Shown piece after piece: positions 36,219 to 44,711 of a stretch of 64,000 bases of DNA. The DNA is taken from the NCBI RefSeq assembly GCF_004362805.1, contig NZ_SNYF01000007.1, positions 477,404 through 541,403 on the forward strand. Reading direction: 5' to 3'. This stretch comes from Algoriphagus boseongensis (GTDB taxonomy: Bacteria > Bacteroidota > Bacteroidia > Cytophagales > Cyclobacteriaceae). The stretch's first letter is position 1. Every line of letters begins with the position of its first letter. The translations under genes and the position numbers were made by a program. A model generated the notes under the pieces. That model searched no databases. It was not told where the DNA came from and was given only the letters and a program-made list of their open reading frames with translations.

Positions 36219-36370
36219 GTCCAATCCCCCTTACCCCCTTGCTAAGGGGGAATTTGTTCGCATTTAATTCAGAAATAAGAAATCAAAAGTAAGCTTAGCT
36301 TGGGCCTGCCAAAAGCTTGAGGTTCAAAGTGGCCGGACTCCCCCTTTCTTAAAGGGGGCTAGGGGGATTT
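36219..36370. repeat. inverted pair of CCCCCTT repeats (MITE-like)
   Basis: Left copy AATCCCCCTTACCCCCTTGC at 36222-36254 and right copy, in opposite orientation, at 36336-36370 (CTCCCCCTTTCTTAAAGGGG, then CTAGGGGGATTT). Together they frame about 80 bases without a gene. A third copy, in the orientation of the right one, is at 49681-49717. Confidence 0.75.
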
Positions 36371-36424
36371 ATAAAAAGTTTCTTATCCTCCGATTTTTCA
36401 ATTATTATCGAATACCAAACACCT

Positions 36425-36456
36425 AACTTTAAACTTAACCCTTTAAACTCTCCCAA
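36425..36456 (+). repeat. AACTTTAAACTTA repeat before the ABC ATPase gene
   Basis: Second copy of the repeat at 35831-35862, ending directly at the start codon of the ATPase gene. Core AACTTTAAACTTAACCCTTT. Confidence 0.7.
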
Positions 36457-37416
36457 ATGTCCTACTTTTCCCTCCGCCAAATCACCAAAACTTACGATTC
36501 ACAGACTGCATTGCAGGAATTCACTTTAGAGTTGGAAAAAGGAGAGATGATTGCCATCGTGGGAGAGAGTGGTTCCGGAAAGAGTACCCTGCTTCGGATT
36601 GCAGCCGGGTTGACTGCCCAGACAAGCGGAGAGGTTTGGTTGGGAGATCAGAAGATTCTCAATCCAAGTCAGAAGTTGGTGCCTGGATACGATGAGATCA
36701 AGTTGATTCATCAGGATTACCAGCTTTTTCCTGCAGTGACCGTGGAGGAAAATATCGCGAGGCCTCTTTTGCAATTTGATGTGAACTATCGAGAGCAGCG
36801 CATTCAGCGACTCCTAGATCAGTTGGGATTGAATGCCTATAAGGAGCGATTGCCGAGGCAACTCAGTGGAGGACAGCAGCAGAAAGTAGCGATTGCTCAG
36901 GCCTTGGCGGTGGAGCCGGAGGTATTGCTTTTGGATGAACCCTTTTCCCATTTGGATGCAATCCAGAAGAGAAAGTTGATTTTAGAATTGAAAGAACTTC
37001 TTCAGGAGATGGGGACTACAGTAATCTTTGTGACCCACGATTTGGATGATGCACTTCGCTTGACAGATTCTGTGGTGATTTTGCAAAAAGGGAAGGTAGT
37101 TCAGAAAGGCAATTCCAAAGACCTTTGCGAGCATCCCAAGTCCAGATATGTCGCTCGGCTTTTTTCATCGATCAACCTGATTCCAGACCGCTTCAATAGC
37201 TATATCCGACCTTCCGATATCCGACTCCGCACCAAGGGGGAAATCCTTGGTCATGTGATCGATAGCCGTTTTTTAGTCCATTACAATTCCCTTTTGGTTC
37301 GCCTGAAAAATGGAGGAGAAATCTGGGAAGTGGATGATCCTGTCCGCAAATACAAGATTGGAGATCGGGTGTATTTGCATTTTGATGAGGAAAAGGTGTT
37401 GGTGTTGAAGAGTTGA
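36457..37416 (+). CDS. ABC transporter ATP-binding protein, orphan
   Basis: 319 residues, cytoplasmic. Walker A GESGSGKSTLL (about 35-45), Q-loop HQDYQLF, signature LSGGQQQKVAIAQAL, Walker B VLLLDEPFSHLD and H-loop FVTHDLDD are all intact. The C-terminal 90 residues look like a TOBE-type beta domain (IRPSDIRLRTKG), as in PotA/FbpC/ModC-like importers of ions or polyamines. No permease or binding-protein gene is adjacent, so the partner must lie elsewhere. Flanked on both sides by repeats. Confidence 0.9.
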   Translation: MSYFSLRQITKTYDSQTALQEFTLELEKGEMIAIVGESGSGKSTLLRIAAGLTAQTSGEVWLGDQKILNPSQKLVPGYDEIKLIHQDYQLFPAVTVEENIARPLLQFDVNYREQRIQRLLDQLGLNAYKERLPRQLSGGQQQKVAIAQALAVEPEVLLLDEPFSHLDAIQKRKLILELKELLQEMGTTVIFVTHDLDDALRLTDSVVILQKGKVVQKGNSKDLCEHPKSRYVARLFSSINLIPDRFNSYIRPSDIRLRTKGEILGHVIDSRFLVHYNSLLVRLKNGGEIWEVDDPVRKYKIGDRVYLHFDEEKVLVLKS

Positions 37417-37417
37417 T

Positions 37418-37510
37418 AGGGGGCAGTAGGCAGTGATCAGTAGGCAGTAGGCAGGGGGCAGTATGCAGTTATCAGTAGGCAGTGGGCAGATGGCAGGATG
37501 AAGTGATCAG
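37418..37510. repeat. dispersed GCAGT-type repeat cluster, largest copy
   Basis: Some ten imperfect units with words GGCAGTAGGCAGT, GATCAGTAGGCAGTAGGCAG and GTATGCAGTTATCAGTAGGC, right after the ABC ATPase stop. Same family as 20141-20177 and 25980-26040. Confidence 0.85.
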
Positions 37511-37604
37511 TAAAGAAGGAGGGGATTCAGTAAAATCTGTGGGAATCTGTGATTATCTGTGAGAATTATTAAAAGTTAGAGGCTCAACAGAATATAAATT
37601 AAAA

Positions 37605-37727
37605 CTACTTCTCCTCTTCTTTTTTCTCACTCTTCCCCATCACCTTGTAAAGCAAATACCCAATTCCAAAAAGGAAATGTGCGGCTAAAATGACTACGAC
37701 GACAATAACTGTGTTGGAACTTCCCAT
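37605..37727 (-). CDS. 40-residue single-span membrane protein
   Basis: A complete short frame: ATG at 37727-37725, TAG at 37607-37605. The product starts MGSSNT, has one transmembrane helix (VIVVVVILAAHFLFGIGYLL) and a basic then acidic tail (YKVMGKSEKKEEEK). This helix-plus-charged-tail design is what real small membrane proteins look like. It lies 51 bases upstream of the sulfatase gene region's 3' end (the sulfatase stops at 37779) and could be read as the last gene of that unit. Function unknown. Confidence 0.65.
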   Translation of the reverse strand: MGSSNTVIVVVVILAAHFLFGIGYLLYKVMGKSEKKEEEK

Positions 37728-37778
37728 TCCTTGAAATTAGCTCTACTCCATCGATTTTCCAGTGACAAAAGTCCAAGG

Positions 37779-39305
37779 CTAGGGGTTGCTGACTTTCTTT
37801 TTCCAGTCCGAAAACAAAGCAGAAAGCTCCTGAACCTTTCCCGAATTCTCATTGGCTAAATTGTTGGTTTCATAAGGATCTTGACTCAAGTCATACAATT
37901 CCCACTCTGCTGATTTGCCGTACGCTACCAGTTTCCAGTTTCCTTTTCTTACGGCCTTTCCCACTGACCATTCCCAAAATAGGGGAGCGTTTCTGTCAGA
38001 AACCTGGCCATTTGCCGCTGGAAGCAAACTAAGCCCTGAGCTGGGTAAAATCTTCTCTCCATTCAACTCCTCAGGATACTCCGCATCTGCCAAGTCTGCC
38101 AAAGTGGGTAAAATATCAATCAAATGAGCCGGGAATGGACTGATCGCATTCTTCTGCTTCAATCCTTTGGGCCATGAGATGATTAGAGGAGTTTTGATTC
38201 CTCCTTCGTGGGAGTAGTTTTTGTAGAGGCGGAGAGGAGTGTTGCCCACATTAGCCCAATCCTGTCCCAAGGAAGTCCATTGGCCAACAGTTCCGATCTT
38301 GCCATCTCCCGGAATAGTTACCATTTCAGCCGAGGCTCCATTATCTGAGAGAAAAATAAAGACGGTATTTTCCAGTTTGCCTATCTCACGAAGTTTTTGG
38401 ATCACTTCTCCTATCTTTTGATCCATACGGTCAATCATGGCAGCGTACACTTCCATTTTCTGCTCTTCAATCCTTTTCAAGGAATCAGAAAGAGAATTCC
38501 ATGGAATGTGGGAGGCTTCACTCAGGGGAAGATTAGGGTCTATCAATCCCAATTTTTTCTGCTTTTCGAATCGGGCAGCCCGGATAGCTTCATAGCCTGC
38601 TTTGTATTTTCCTTTGTATTTGGCAATGTCTTCCGGCCAAGCCATTAAAGGATCATGAGGGGCTGTGTAGGCCAGGTAAAGGAAAAATGGATTTTCTTCT
38701 GCCTTGTATTCTTCCAACCAAGACAAGGCAAACTTGGTAAAATAGTCTGTAGAGTAATAGTCTTTGGGAGGGGAATAGGGTTGATAGAGAGTTCGGTCCT
38801 CATAGAAAGGTCGGTCAGGTCTTTTTTGGGCAGGCTGGGCTTCCCCTTCTCTTTTTGGACCGGGATTGAAATGATTGGATGCCCCTTCTTTGAGTCCATA
38901 ATATCTGTCAAAACCTCTATCCATGGGATGATCAAAGCCGTGATGCTTTCCTGCCCAAAGGGTACGGTATCCAGCTGATTGAAGGAGTTCCCCGAGTGTA
39001 ATTCCATTTTTCAAGGGCTGGTTATAGGTGGCTTCGTAGCCCACTTCCTGAGCATAGAGTCCTGTCATCAGTGCAGCTCTGGAAGGATTGCACTTTGAGG
39101 TATTGTACATCTGGGTGAAGCGCACTCCATTTTCTGCCAGCCAGTCCAGATTGGGTGTTTCGACTTCGCTTCCATAGCATCCTATATCCGACCAACCCAG
39201 ATCATCCGCCAGAATCAAAACGATATTGGGCTTGGCATCAGGTTTTTCCGGATTGGGGAAAAGGGGAGCTAGTAAAAGAAAAAGCAGGAAAATCGGCATG
39301 GTCAA
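37779..39305 (-). CDS. type I sulfatase, secreted
   Basis: 508 residues with a hydrophobic signal (IFLLFLLLAPLFPNP). Formylglycine sulfatase: metal Asp34 and Asp35 in ADDLGWSD, modified Cys72 in CNPSRAALMTG (C-x-P-S-R), His in KHHGFDHP, and DNGAS later on. It removes sulfate esters from polysaccharides or small molecules; arylsulfatase A-like (S1). Needs an FGE/anSME enzyme, not encoded here. In marine Bacteroidota these usually act on algal sulfated glycans. No SusCD genes adjoin it. A terminator at 39374-39403 separates it from the symporter gene. Confidence 0.93.
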   Translation of the reverse strand: MTMPIFLLFLLLAPLFPNPEKPDAKPNIVLILADDLGWSDIGCYGSEVETPNLDWLAENGVRFTQMYNTSKCNPSRAALMTGLYAQEVGYEATYNQPLKNGITLGELLQSAGYRTLWAGKHHGFDHPMDRGFDRYYGLKEGASNHFNPGPKREGEAQPAQKRPDRPFYEDRTLYQPYSPPKDYYSTDYFTKFALSWLEEYKAEENPFFLYLAYTAPHDPLMAWPEDIAKYKGKYKAGYEAIRAARFEKQKKLGLIDPNLPLSEASHIPWNSLSDSLKRIEEQKMEVYAAMIDRMDQKIGEVIQKLREIGKLENTVFIFLSDNGASAEMVTIPGDGKIGTVGQWTSLGQDWANVGNTPLRLYKNYSHEGGIKTPLIISWPKGLKQKNAISPFPAHLIDILPTLADLADAEYPEELNGEKILPSSGLSLLPAANGQVSDRNAPLFWEWSVGKAVRKGNWKLVAYGKSAEWELYDLSQDPYETNNLANENSGKVQELSALFSDWKKKVSNP

Positions 39306-39373
39306 TCTGGATTAGGAATTAAAAAAGATAAGGAATCTTTCCAGAAAGACTATCAGGATGCGAAGGGTCAGAA

Positions 39374-39403
39374 ACAAAAAAAGCAGGGGATTAGCCCTGC
39401 TTT
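39374..39403 (-). terminator. intrinsic terminator after the symporter gene
   Basis: Read on the minus strand: AAAGCAGGG, loop CTAATC, CCCTGCTTT, then TTTTG. Perfect 9-base arms. Confidence 0.9.
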
Positions 39404-39407
39404 AGTT

Positions 39408-40823
39408 TTATTTTTCCGACGATTCCTGGTCAAACCCCTCGAAATTGTAAACCGGATCTTTTCCGGCATCCTTTTGCTTTTTGTAGTCTTTAAGCGCTGC
39501 CAATGCTGGTTTTCTCAGGAGAAGAATAGCAATCACATTCAGCCATGCCATCAAACCTACCCCGATGTCCCCAAAAGTCCATGCAAGTTCGGCTGTGCGA
39601 ATAGATCCGTAATAGGTAGCAATCAAGATCAGAATTCGGAGTACATGTAGCGGCCATTTTTGCTGCTTATCCTTCATCAGATAGCTCAAATTGGTCTCTG
39701 CGATGTAGTAATAAGCCATAATGGTCGTAAAGGCAAAGAACATCAGAGCAATGGCCACAAATCCTGAACCTACCAAAGGAAAATGCTCGCTAATGGCCAT
39801 CTGGGTAAATTCGGGACCAATAGTGATTCCGGGGAGATTTTCCACGATATAGCCTCCCTCAGGATCCATGACATTGTATTGTCCGGTGAAAAGGATCATA
39901 AAGGCAGTCGCAGTACATACAAACAAAGTATCGATGTAGACTGAGAAAGCCTGAACCAAACCCTGCTTAGCTGGGTGACTTACCTCAGCAGCCGCAGCAG
40001 CATGTGGGGCGGTACCTTGTCCAGCTTCGTTGGAATAAATACCCCGCTTGATTCCCCAAGAAATAGCCATTCCGAAAACTCCGGAAAACATAGCTTCGGT
40101 ATTGAAAGCCGAGCTGATGATCAGTTTGAATACATTAGGGATCTCTGAGAAATTCAGAGAGATGATAACTACTGCCAAAATGATATACCCCATGGCCATA
40201 AAAGGAACCACGAATTCAGCTACTTTTCCGATTCGCTTAATTCCTCCGAAAATGATCATTGCCAAGAATAGGCAAACGACTAATCCCGTGATCTCAGTAG
40301 GTACTTCAAAGGCAGTACTCATGCTCAAGGCGATGCTGTTGCTTTGAACTCCCGGAAGAAGAAAAGACATACTCAACATGGTCACCAAAGCGAAAAGCAC
40401 GGCATACCATTTAACTCCCAATCCCTTTTCGATATAAAAAGCAGGTCCACCTCGGTATTGTCCGTCTTGGACTTCCTTATAAATCTGGCCCAAAGTGGCT
40501 TCGATATAGGCTGAGGCTGAACCTAAAAAGGCGATCACCCACATCCAAAAGATGGATCCCGGTCCTCCCATTCCGATTGCGGTTGCCACACCGGCGATAT
40601 TTCCTGTTCCAATTCTTCCAGAGAGTGCCAAAGCAAAAGCCTGGAAAGAGGAAACTCCTTGTTGGGATGATTTTCCGGAGAAAAGAAGCCTAAGCATTTC
40701 TCTGAAATATCGGACTTGAACAAATCCTGTACGGATAGAAAAATAAATGCCTGCTCCCAGGCATAGTAAAATTAAGGCGTTACTCCAGATCAGGTTATTG
40801 ATCGAGTAGATAAATTGCTCCAT
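39408..40823 (-). CDS. sodium:alanine/glycine symporter, AGCS family
   Basis: 471 residues from the ATG at 40823 (MEQFIYSINN). About eleven transmembrane helices with the family signatures SGRIGTGNIAGVATAIGMGG, WGIKRGIYSNEAGQGTAPHA and PGVQSNSIALSM. AGCS proteins import alanine or glycine with sodium, across the inner membrane. The frame runs on upstream to 40904 but the added 27 residues are polar and not conserved. Monocistronic, with its own terminator. Confidence 0.93.
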   Translation of the reverse strand: MEQFIYSINNLIWSNALILLCLGAGIYFSIRTGFVQVRYFREMLRLLFSGKSSQQGVSSFQAFALALSGRIGTGNIAGVATAIGMGGPGSIFWMWVIAFLGSASAYIEATLGQIYKEVQDGQYRGGPAFYIEKGLGVKWYAVLFALVTMLSMSFLLPGVQSNSIALSMSTAFEVPTEITGLVVCLFLAMIIFGGIKRIGKVAEFVVPFMAMGYIILAVVIISLNFSEIPNVFKLIISSAFNTEAMFSGVFGMAISWGIKRGIYSNEAGQGTAPHAAAAAEVSHPAKQGLVQAFSVYIDTLFVCTATAFMILFTGQYNVMDPEGGYIVENLPGITIGPEFTQMAISEHFPLVGSGFVAIALMFFAFTTIMAYYYIAETNLSYLMKDKQQKWPLHVLRILILIATYYGSIRTAELAWTFGDIGVGLMAWLNVIAILLLRKPALAALKDYKKQKDAGKDPVYNFEGFDQESSEK

Positions 40824-40993
40824 TGGTTTTGTTTTCGTGGTAAGGGTCTGGGGAAAGGCTCCAAAATGGGAACGTTTCCCTTGCAAACTCATTGAAGCTT
40901 TCAAATATAGGGGCTAAAGCTAGTTTTACCCAGAATTTTGGGATAAAAGGCCAATTTGGAGACCGGATTAACTCAGAAAGTAAGGTTTAGCTC

Positions 40994-41029
40994 AAAAAAA
41001 AGCCGTAGCGAAAAAATAGGGCTACGGCT
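40994..41029 (-). terminator. intrinsic terminator after the DUF4242 gene
   Basis: Arms AGCCGTAGC (41001-41009) and GCTACGGCT (41021-41029); on the minus strand the stem is followed by seven T. Confidence 0.9.
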
Positions 41030-41051
41030 TCAACATGGAAAACAAAAAGTA

Positions 41052-41324
41052 TTATTCGGCGGTCGTGGGATCAATAATGGCACTTACTTTAGCGACCACA
41101 TTTGCAGGAAAACCTCCCTGGGTAGCATGCTCTCGTACCATATCTTCATTGGGTGCATTGTAGATGCAATAAATTTTGTCACCGGTCACATAGCTATGGA
41201 CCCACTGAATTTCCGATCCCATTTTGGAAAGGACTCCGCAAGAAGTTTGAGAGATGGCTTTCAAATCAGCAGCTGAAAACTTTCCTGCTCCGGGGATTTC
41301 TCGTTCAATTACGAATTTTGGCAT
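41052..41324 (-). CDS. DUF4242-family small protein
   Basis: 90 residues, cytoplasmic. MPKFVIEREIPGAG at the start and IQWVHSYVTGDKIYCIYNAP in the middle fit DUF4242 (SCO4226-like, a small nickel-binding ferredoxin-like fold). His in WVHSY and REHATQGG could bind the metal. Its role is unknown. Short monocistronic unit ending in a strong terminator. Confidence 0.88.
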   Translation of the reverse strand: MPKFVIEREIPGAGKFSAADLKAISQTSCGVLSKMGSEIQWVHSYVTGDKIYCIYNAPNEDMVREHATQGGFPANVVAKVSAIIDPTTAE

Positions 41325-41479
41325 AATTACAAAGTTTTTGATGGCCTACTCTAAATGGTTTTCGGCATCTCCAATTCGAAAAAATATGGATCTATTTTTC
41401 TGAACGTAAATAAGTTAGATTTTTTTTTGATTCCTTTTTCAAATTATTTTTTTCGAAATTCTGCTTTAGTAAAAAATGC

Positions 41480-41507
41480 AAAAAAAAGCCGGTTTTAAAC
41501 CGGCTTT
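41480..41507 (-). terminator. intrinsic terminator after 41532-42443
   Basis: Arms AAAGCCGGTTT and AAACCGGCTTT around a single T/A centre; on the minus strand it is followed by a T-run. Confidence 0.9.
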
Positions 41508-41531
41508 CTATGTTTAACACTGGGTTGGAAT

Positions 41532-42443
41532 TTATTCAAACCCGAATTTCTTTAAGCCTTCGTGGCTGGTTTTGATAGCTTCCATAGGGTCTACGCCGAA
41601 GGTATTGTCCTGCTCTACCAAATAGAATTCCATACCTGACTTAGCTTTTTGAGCAAGTATTCTTGCAAAGTCAATCTGACCAGTTCCGACAGGAGCGAAG
41701 TTTCCTTCTGCATTCATGTCCTTCACGTGCCAAGCCTTGAATCTTCCCGGATATTTTTCAAAATAGGTCAAAGGATCTACCTCTGCTTTGGTCACCCAAA
41801 ACAAATCCATCTGGAAGTTGACAAACTCTGGGTTACACTTTTCCAATAGGATGTCTTCGATCACTGTTCCGTCAGCCATTGGCTTGAATTCGAAGTCGTG
41901 GTTGTGATAAAGTAATTTCAATCCGGCTTGAGAGCACTTTTCTCCCAAAGTATTCATGATGGAAACCAACTCATCTGCGGTGCCTTTCATACCCATGGAG
42001 CGAGTAGCAGGATCAAAAGTAAACATGCCCATAGGAGGGACTGGAATTACGAAATAAGAAATTCCGGCAGCTTTCACATCTGCAATCAATTGGTCAGCAT
42101 TGTCCATATTGACCATGCCCATATGAGCACTTATGGCTTTTAGACCGAGGGATTCCAAGTAAGCTTTGAATTCAGAAGGAGTCATTCCATAGAATTTTCC
42201 ATCCTCATAGTTTGCCGCTTCTACGTAAGCGTATCCGGCATCAGCAACAGCCTGAAGTGTAGCCTTTGGATTGCTTGCCATAGAATCACGAACGGTGTAA
42301 AGTGCAAGGCCTCCGAAATTGGTAGGAGCCATTTGGGTGGTGTCAGCAGTTTCGGCTGAATCTCCTGAATTGGAAGAGCAGGAGGATAAAATCAGAGTTG
42401 ATGCAAAGAACATTGCAGCCAACCCGAATGCTAGGTTTTTCAT
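41532..42443 (-). CDS. sugar phosphate isomerase/epimerase-like lipoprotein
   Basis: 303 residues. Signal plus lipobox (STLILSSCSS) followed by a Ser/Thr-rich linker, then a xylose-isomerase-like TIM barrel: GLALYTVRDSM, GYAYVEAANYEDG, LLYHNHDFEF, FQMDLFWVTKAEVDP, WHVKDMN. Such barrels bind a divalent metal through Glu, Asp and His and epimerise or lyse sugars; the 3-keto-glycoside pathways of Bacteroidota use exported members. The substrate is not known. Single gene with terminator. Confidence 0.9.
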   Translation of the reverse strand: MKNLAFGLAAMFFASTLILSSCSSNSGDSAETADTTQMAPTNFGGLALYTVRDSMASNPKATLQAVADAGYAYVEAANYEDGKFYGMTPSEFKAYLESLGLKAISAHMGMVNMDNADQLIADVKAAGISYFVIPVPPMGMFTFDPATRSMGMKGTADELVSIMNTLGEKCSQAGLKLLYHNHDFEFKPMADGTVIEDILLEKCNPEFVNFQMDLFWVTKAEVDPLTYFEKYPGRFKAWHVKDMNAEGNFAPVGTGQIDFARILAQKAKSGMEFYLVEQDNTFGVDPMEAIKTSHEGLKKFGFE

Positions 42444-42566
42444 TTTTGATTGGTTTAAGTAGGGGTGAATTTACCCATTTCTGCCAAAAAAGGCCGAATT
42501 ATTATCCAAGTTTGCCCGAGGTGGTATAGGTGGTCGGAAATTGATTTTTGGAATGAATCCACAATT

Positions 42567-43337
42567 TTATTCAGCAATAGCCAAATCAATTGCTTGCTGG
42601 ATTGCCTCTAAATCCTTCAATAAAGGTTTATAATGAGCTTCTTCTGTGGCTTGGGTAGCTAGGATAAATTGGAGGAGGTTGTTTTCAAAAAACTGCTGAT
42701 CCAAAAGGGAAAGATTACTCACGGATTCCTTTGCCTGAGGAACGCCAATCACTTGTTCGGTAATTCCGCTTTGGTCTAGGATTGTCCGGAGGCTGTATTG
42801 ATTTTGGCTGAAGGAATTTATAATCAGTTTTCTCTGCTCAGAGAGTTCATTTTCCTGATTTGATATATCGTCTAAGGTGGCCAGCCAATTGGTGAGTTTG
42901 ACACGAAGCTCGTTTTCAGTCAGATCTTTCAAGCTGCCCGAATTGATCATTTCTTCGAGTAGGGAATTATTTGGATTATAGGAAATGTCAGAGGCAAAGG
43001 TTTGGTACAATAGTTCAGAAAATTCTTTTTCAGTGGGTTTTTCCAAACCTGGTCGGCAGTAGCTTAGAATTTGCTTTGCTCCATCCAGATTACTTTGGTT
43101 GACCCGGATCAATTCCTCCAATTTTGCACGACTGATTTGAAATTCATTTTTCAGGCCTTGGAGATAGGTTTGTTCTTTTTTCAATCGCTGTCTTTGGAGA
43201 TTTTGATTGTTAATTGCTAAGGCGATTAGAATTCCGATGACCACTAAGACAATTTCCCCAAAGGCATAGATGAGGTAATTTTTGAGTCTTTTTTCGCTTA
43301 GTAGTTTTCTTCTGAGGTTTCTGAATAGTTTGAGCAT
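42567..43337 (-). CDS. DUF6090-type membrane protein (copy 3)
   Basis: 256 residues with the same architecture as the copies at 12016 and 24085: basic start (LFRNLRRKLLSEK), a transmembrane helix with YAFGEIVLVVIGILIALAIN, then NQNLQRQRLKKEQTYLQGLK and a helical outer domain. It is the most divergent at the C-terminal side. Downstream of the terminator at 43387-43422. Function unknown. Confidence 0.85.
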   Translation of the reverse strand: MLKLFRNLRRKLLSEKRLKNYLIYAFGEIVLVVIGILIALAINNQNLQRQRLKKEQTYLQGLKNEFQISRAKLEELIRVNQSNLDGAKQILSYCRPGLEKPTEKEFSELLYQTFASDISYNPNNSLLEEMINSGSLKDLTENELRVKLTNWLATLDDISNQENELSEQRKLIINSFSQNQYSLRTILDQSGITEQVIGVPQAKESVSNLSLLDQQFFENNLLQFILATQATEEAHYKPLLKDLEAIQQAIDLAIAE

Positions 43338-43386
43338 GAGCTGACTATTTCCGCAGGAAATGGATTGGTACGTGGGAAAATAAAAG

Positions 43387-43422
43387 AAAAAGGCCTTTTC
43401 CCCTAGGAAAAAGGCCTTTTTT
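43387..43422 (-). terminator. terminator at the end of the creD operon
   Basis: Two copies of AAAAAGGCCTTTT flank CCCCTAGG; the arms pair perfectly and are followed by T on both strands, so it could work in both directions. Confidence 0.85.
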
Positions 43423-43435
43423 AGAATTTGAAACT

Positions 43436-44680
43436 TTATTTAAATCCAAAAAGCCAAGGAAATCCAAATACCACCAATGCTGTCCAAAGGAAATAAATAG
43501 GCAAATACCGGACGATGGTCAATCCCACTTCCTCCAGTTTTGATTTCCCCTGAACAGTTCGGATGAGGTTTTTGCTGACCATCAAAAGATGAATCAGCAT
43601 CAGGATATTGACTCCAAGCACAGCCATACGATTGGGAGTGATTCCCCATTCTGAAATTCGAAATGCAATTGCCGAAAGGGCAATTCCGTTGACAATTACC
43701 GTGATTATAGACAGTGACATTAATACCCAATTTCCCATTTTGTTTTTTCCTTCTTCGGCTGATTCTGCTACTGAGAAAAAGATCAAGCCCATCACCCCGA
43801 TGAGGAGCATATTGAAGAGCAAGAGAAACTCCCGGTCATTGTAGGGGTCTTTCCCAGAATAAATAATTGCTCCCAGATAGATCACCAGCATAATCAGGAC
43901 AAGAGGGCTGAAGATTTTGGCCACGATAGGTGAGACTTTATTGACCAATTGGGGATTGGTTTGGGTGAGGTGAGTGGCTACCAAAGGAGCTGAAGCCAGT
44001 CCGAAAACTGCAATCCATTCCATATAAAACTTTTCGATTTTGATTCCGATCAAGCCGAAAAGTCCAATAGTAATTCCGGACATCAATAAGCCCGAAAGCA
44101 AAAGAATCGCGCCCATCACCACCGCGTCTCCATTGAATCGGAGGTAATCCAGCCTGCCTGGTAAGTAGCCCATCTTGCCTTCAACAAATGAAAATCCCAA
44201 TACTGCCCAAAGCAAAAGTGGCAGGTGGATGCAGGCAAGGACAAGGGTGTCACTTTCTGAATTGTCGGGGAGTAAATTGATATAAACCAAGCTGATGGCG
44301 ATAATCCCGGCAATTTTTCCCCAAACCTGAGCGTCGGTTTTGTTTTTCCATAGGAAATAAGCACTTACAAAGGGAAAGGCGACAAAGGCCATATTTCTGG
44401 GGTAAAAGAATTCTTCATCTATGGAAAAGATGGCGGGAAACTTGGCAAAGAATCCTGCGATTAAGGCGGCGATGATTACAAATTGCCATTCCTTTCTAGA
44501 TCCCCAAGAGATGGATTCCGATTCAAAATTCAATCGTTCATTCCAAAAATCCGCCAGTGCCTGGCCTTTGATTTCCGGGTAAATGGAATTGAATTCCTGC
44601 TTAAAATGGCTTTTGTTTTTGCGATAGAGTTTTTCCAGTTCTGATGGCTTATCTATGTTTGATTGGATCTGATTTTTCAT
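43436..44680 (-). CDS. multi-pass membrane protein, DUF4153-like
   Basis: 414 residues. A soluble N-terminal 70 residues (ELEKLYRKNKSHFKQEFNSI) are followed by about ten to eleven transmembrane helices; near the end, GKDPYNDREFLLLFNMLL and ISEWGITPNRMAVLGVNILM resemble DUF4153 proteins. Function unknown. Last gene of the creD operon, 31 bases after creD, followed by a terminator. Position suggests a link with CreD in envelope integrity; this is inference. Confidence 0.7.
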   Translation of the reverse strand: MKNQIQSNIDKPSELEKLYRKNKSHFKQEFNSIYPEIKGQALADFWNERLNFESESISWGSRKEWQFVIIAALIAGFFAKFPAIFSIDEEFFYPRNMAFVAFPFVSAYFLWKNKTDAQVWGKIAGIIAISLVYINLLPDNSESDTLVLACIHLPLLLWAVLGFSFVEGKMGYLPGRLDYLRFNGDAVVMGAILLLSGLLMSGITIGLFGLIGIKIEKFYMEWIAVFGLASAPLVATHLTQTNPQLVNKVSPIVAKIFSPLVLIMLVIYLGAIIYSGKDPYNDREFLLLFNMLLIGVMGLIFFSVAESAEEGKNKMGNWVLMSLSIITVIVNGIALSAIAFRISEWGITPNRMAVLGVNILMLIHLLMVSKNLIRTVQGKSKLEEVGLTIVRYLPIYFLWTALVVFGFPWLFGFK

Positions 44681-44711
44681 AGTGATTTAATTTTTGGGTT
44701 GCCTACAATGT

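Noticed and set aside
36457..37416. Complete ABC importer operon
   Set aside because: Only the ATPase is present. Neither flank encodes a permease or a binding protein.
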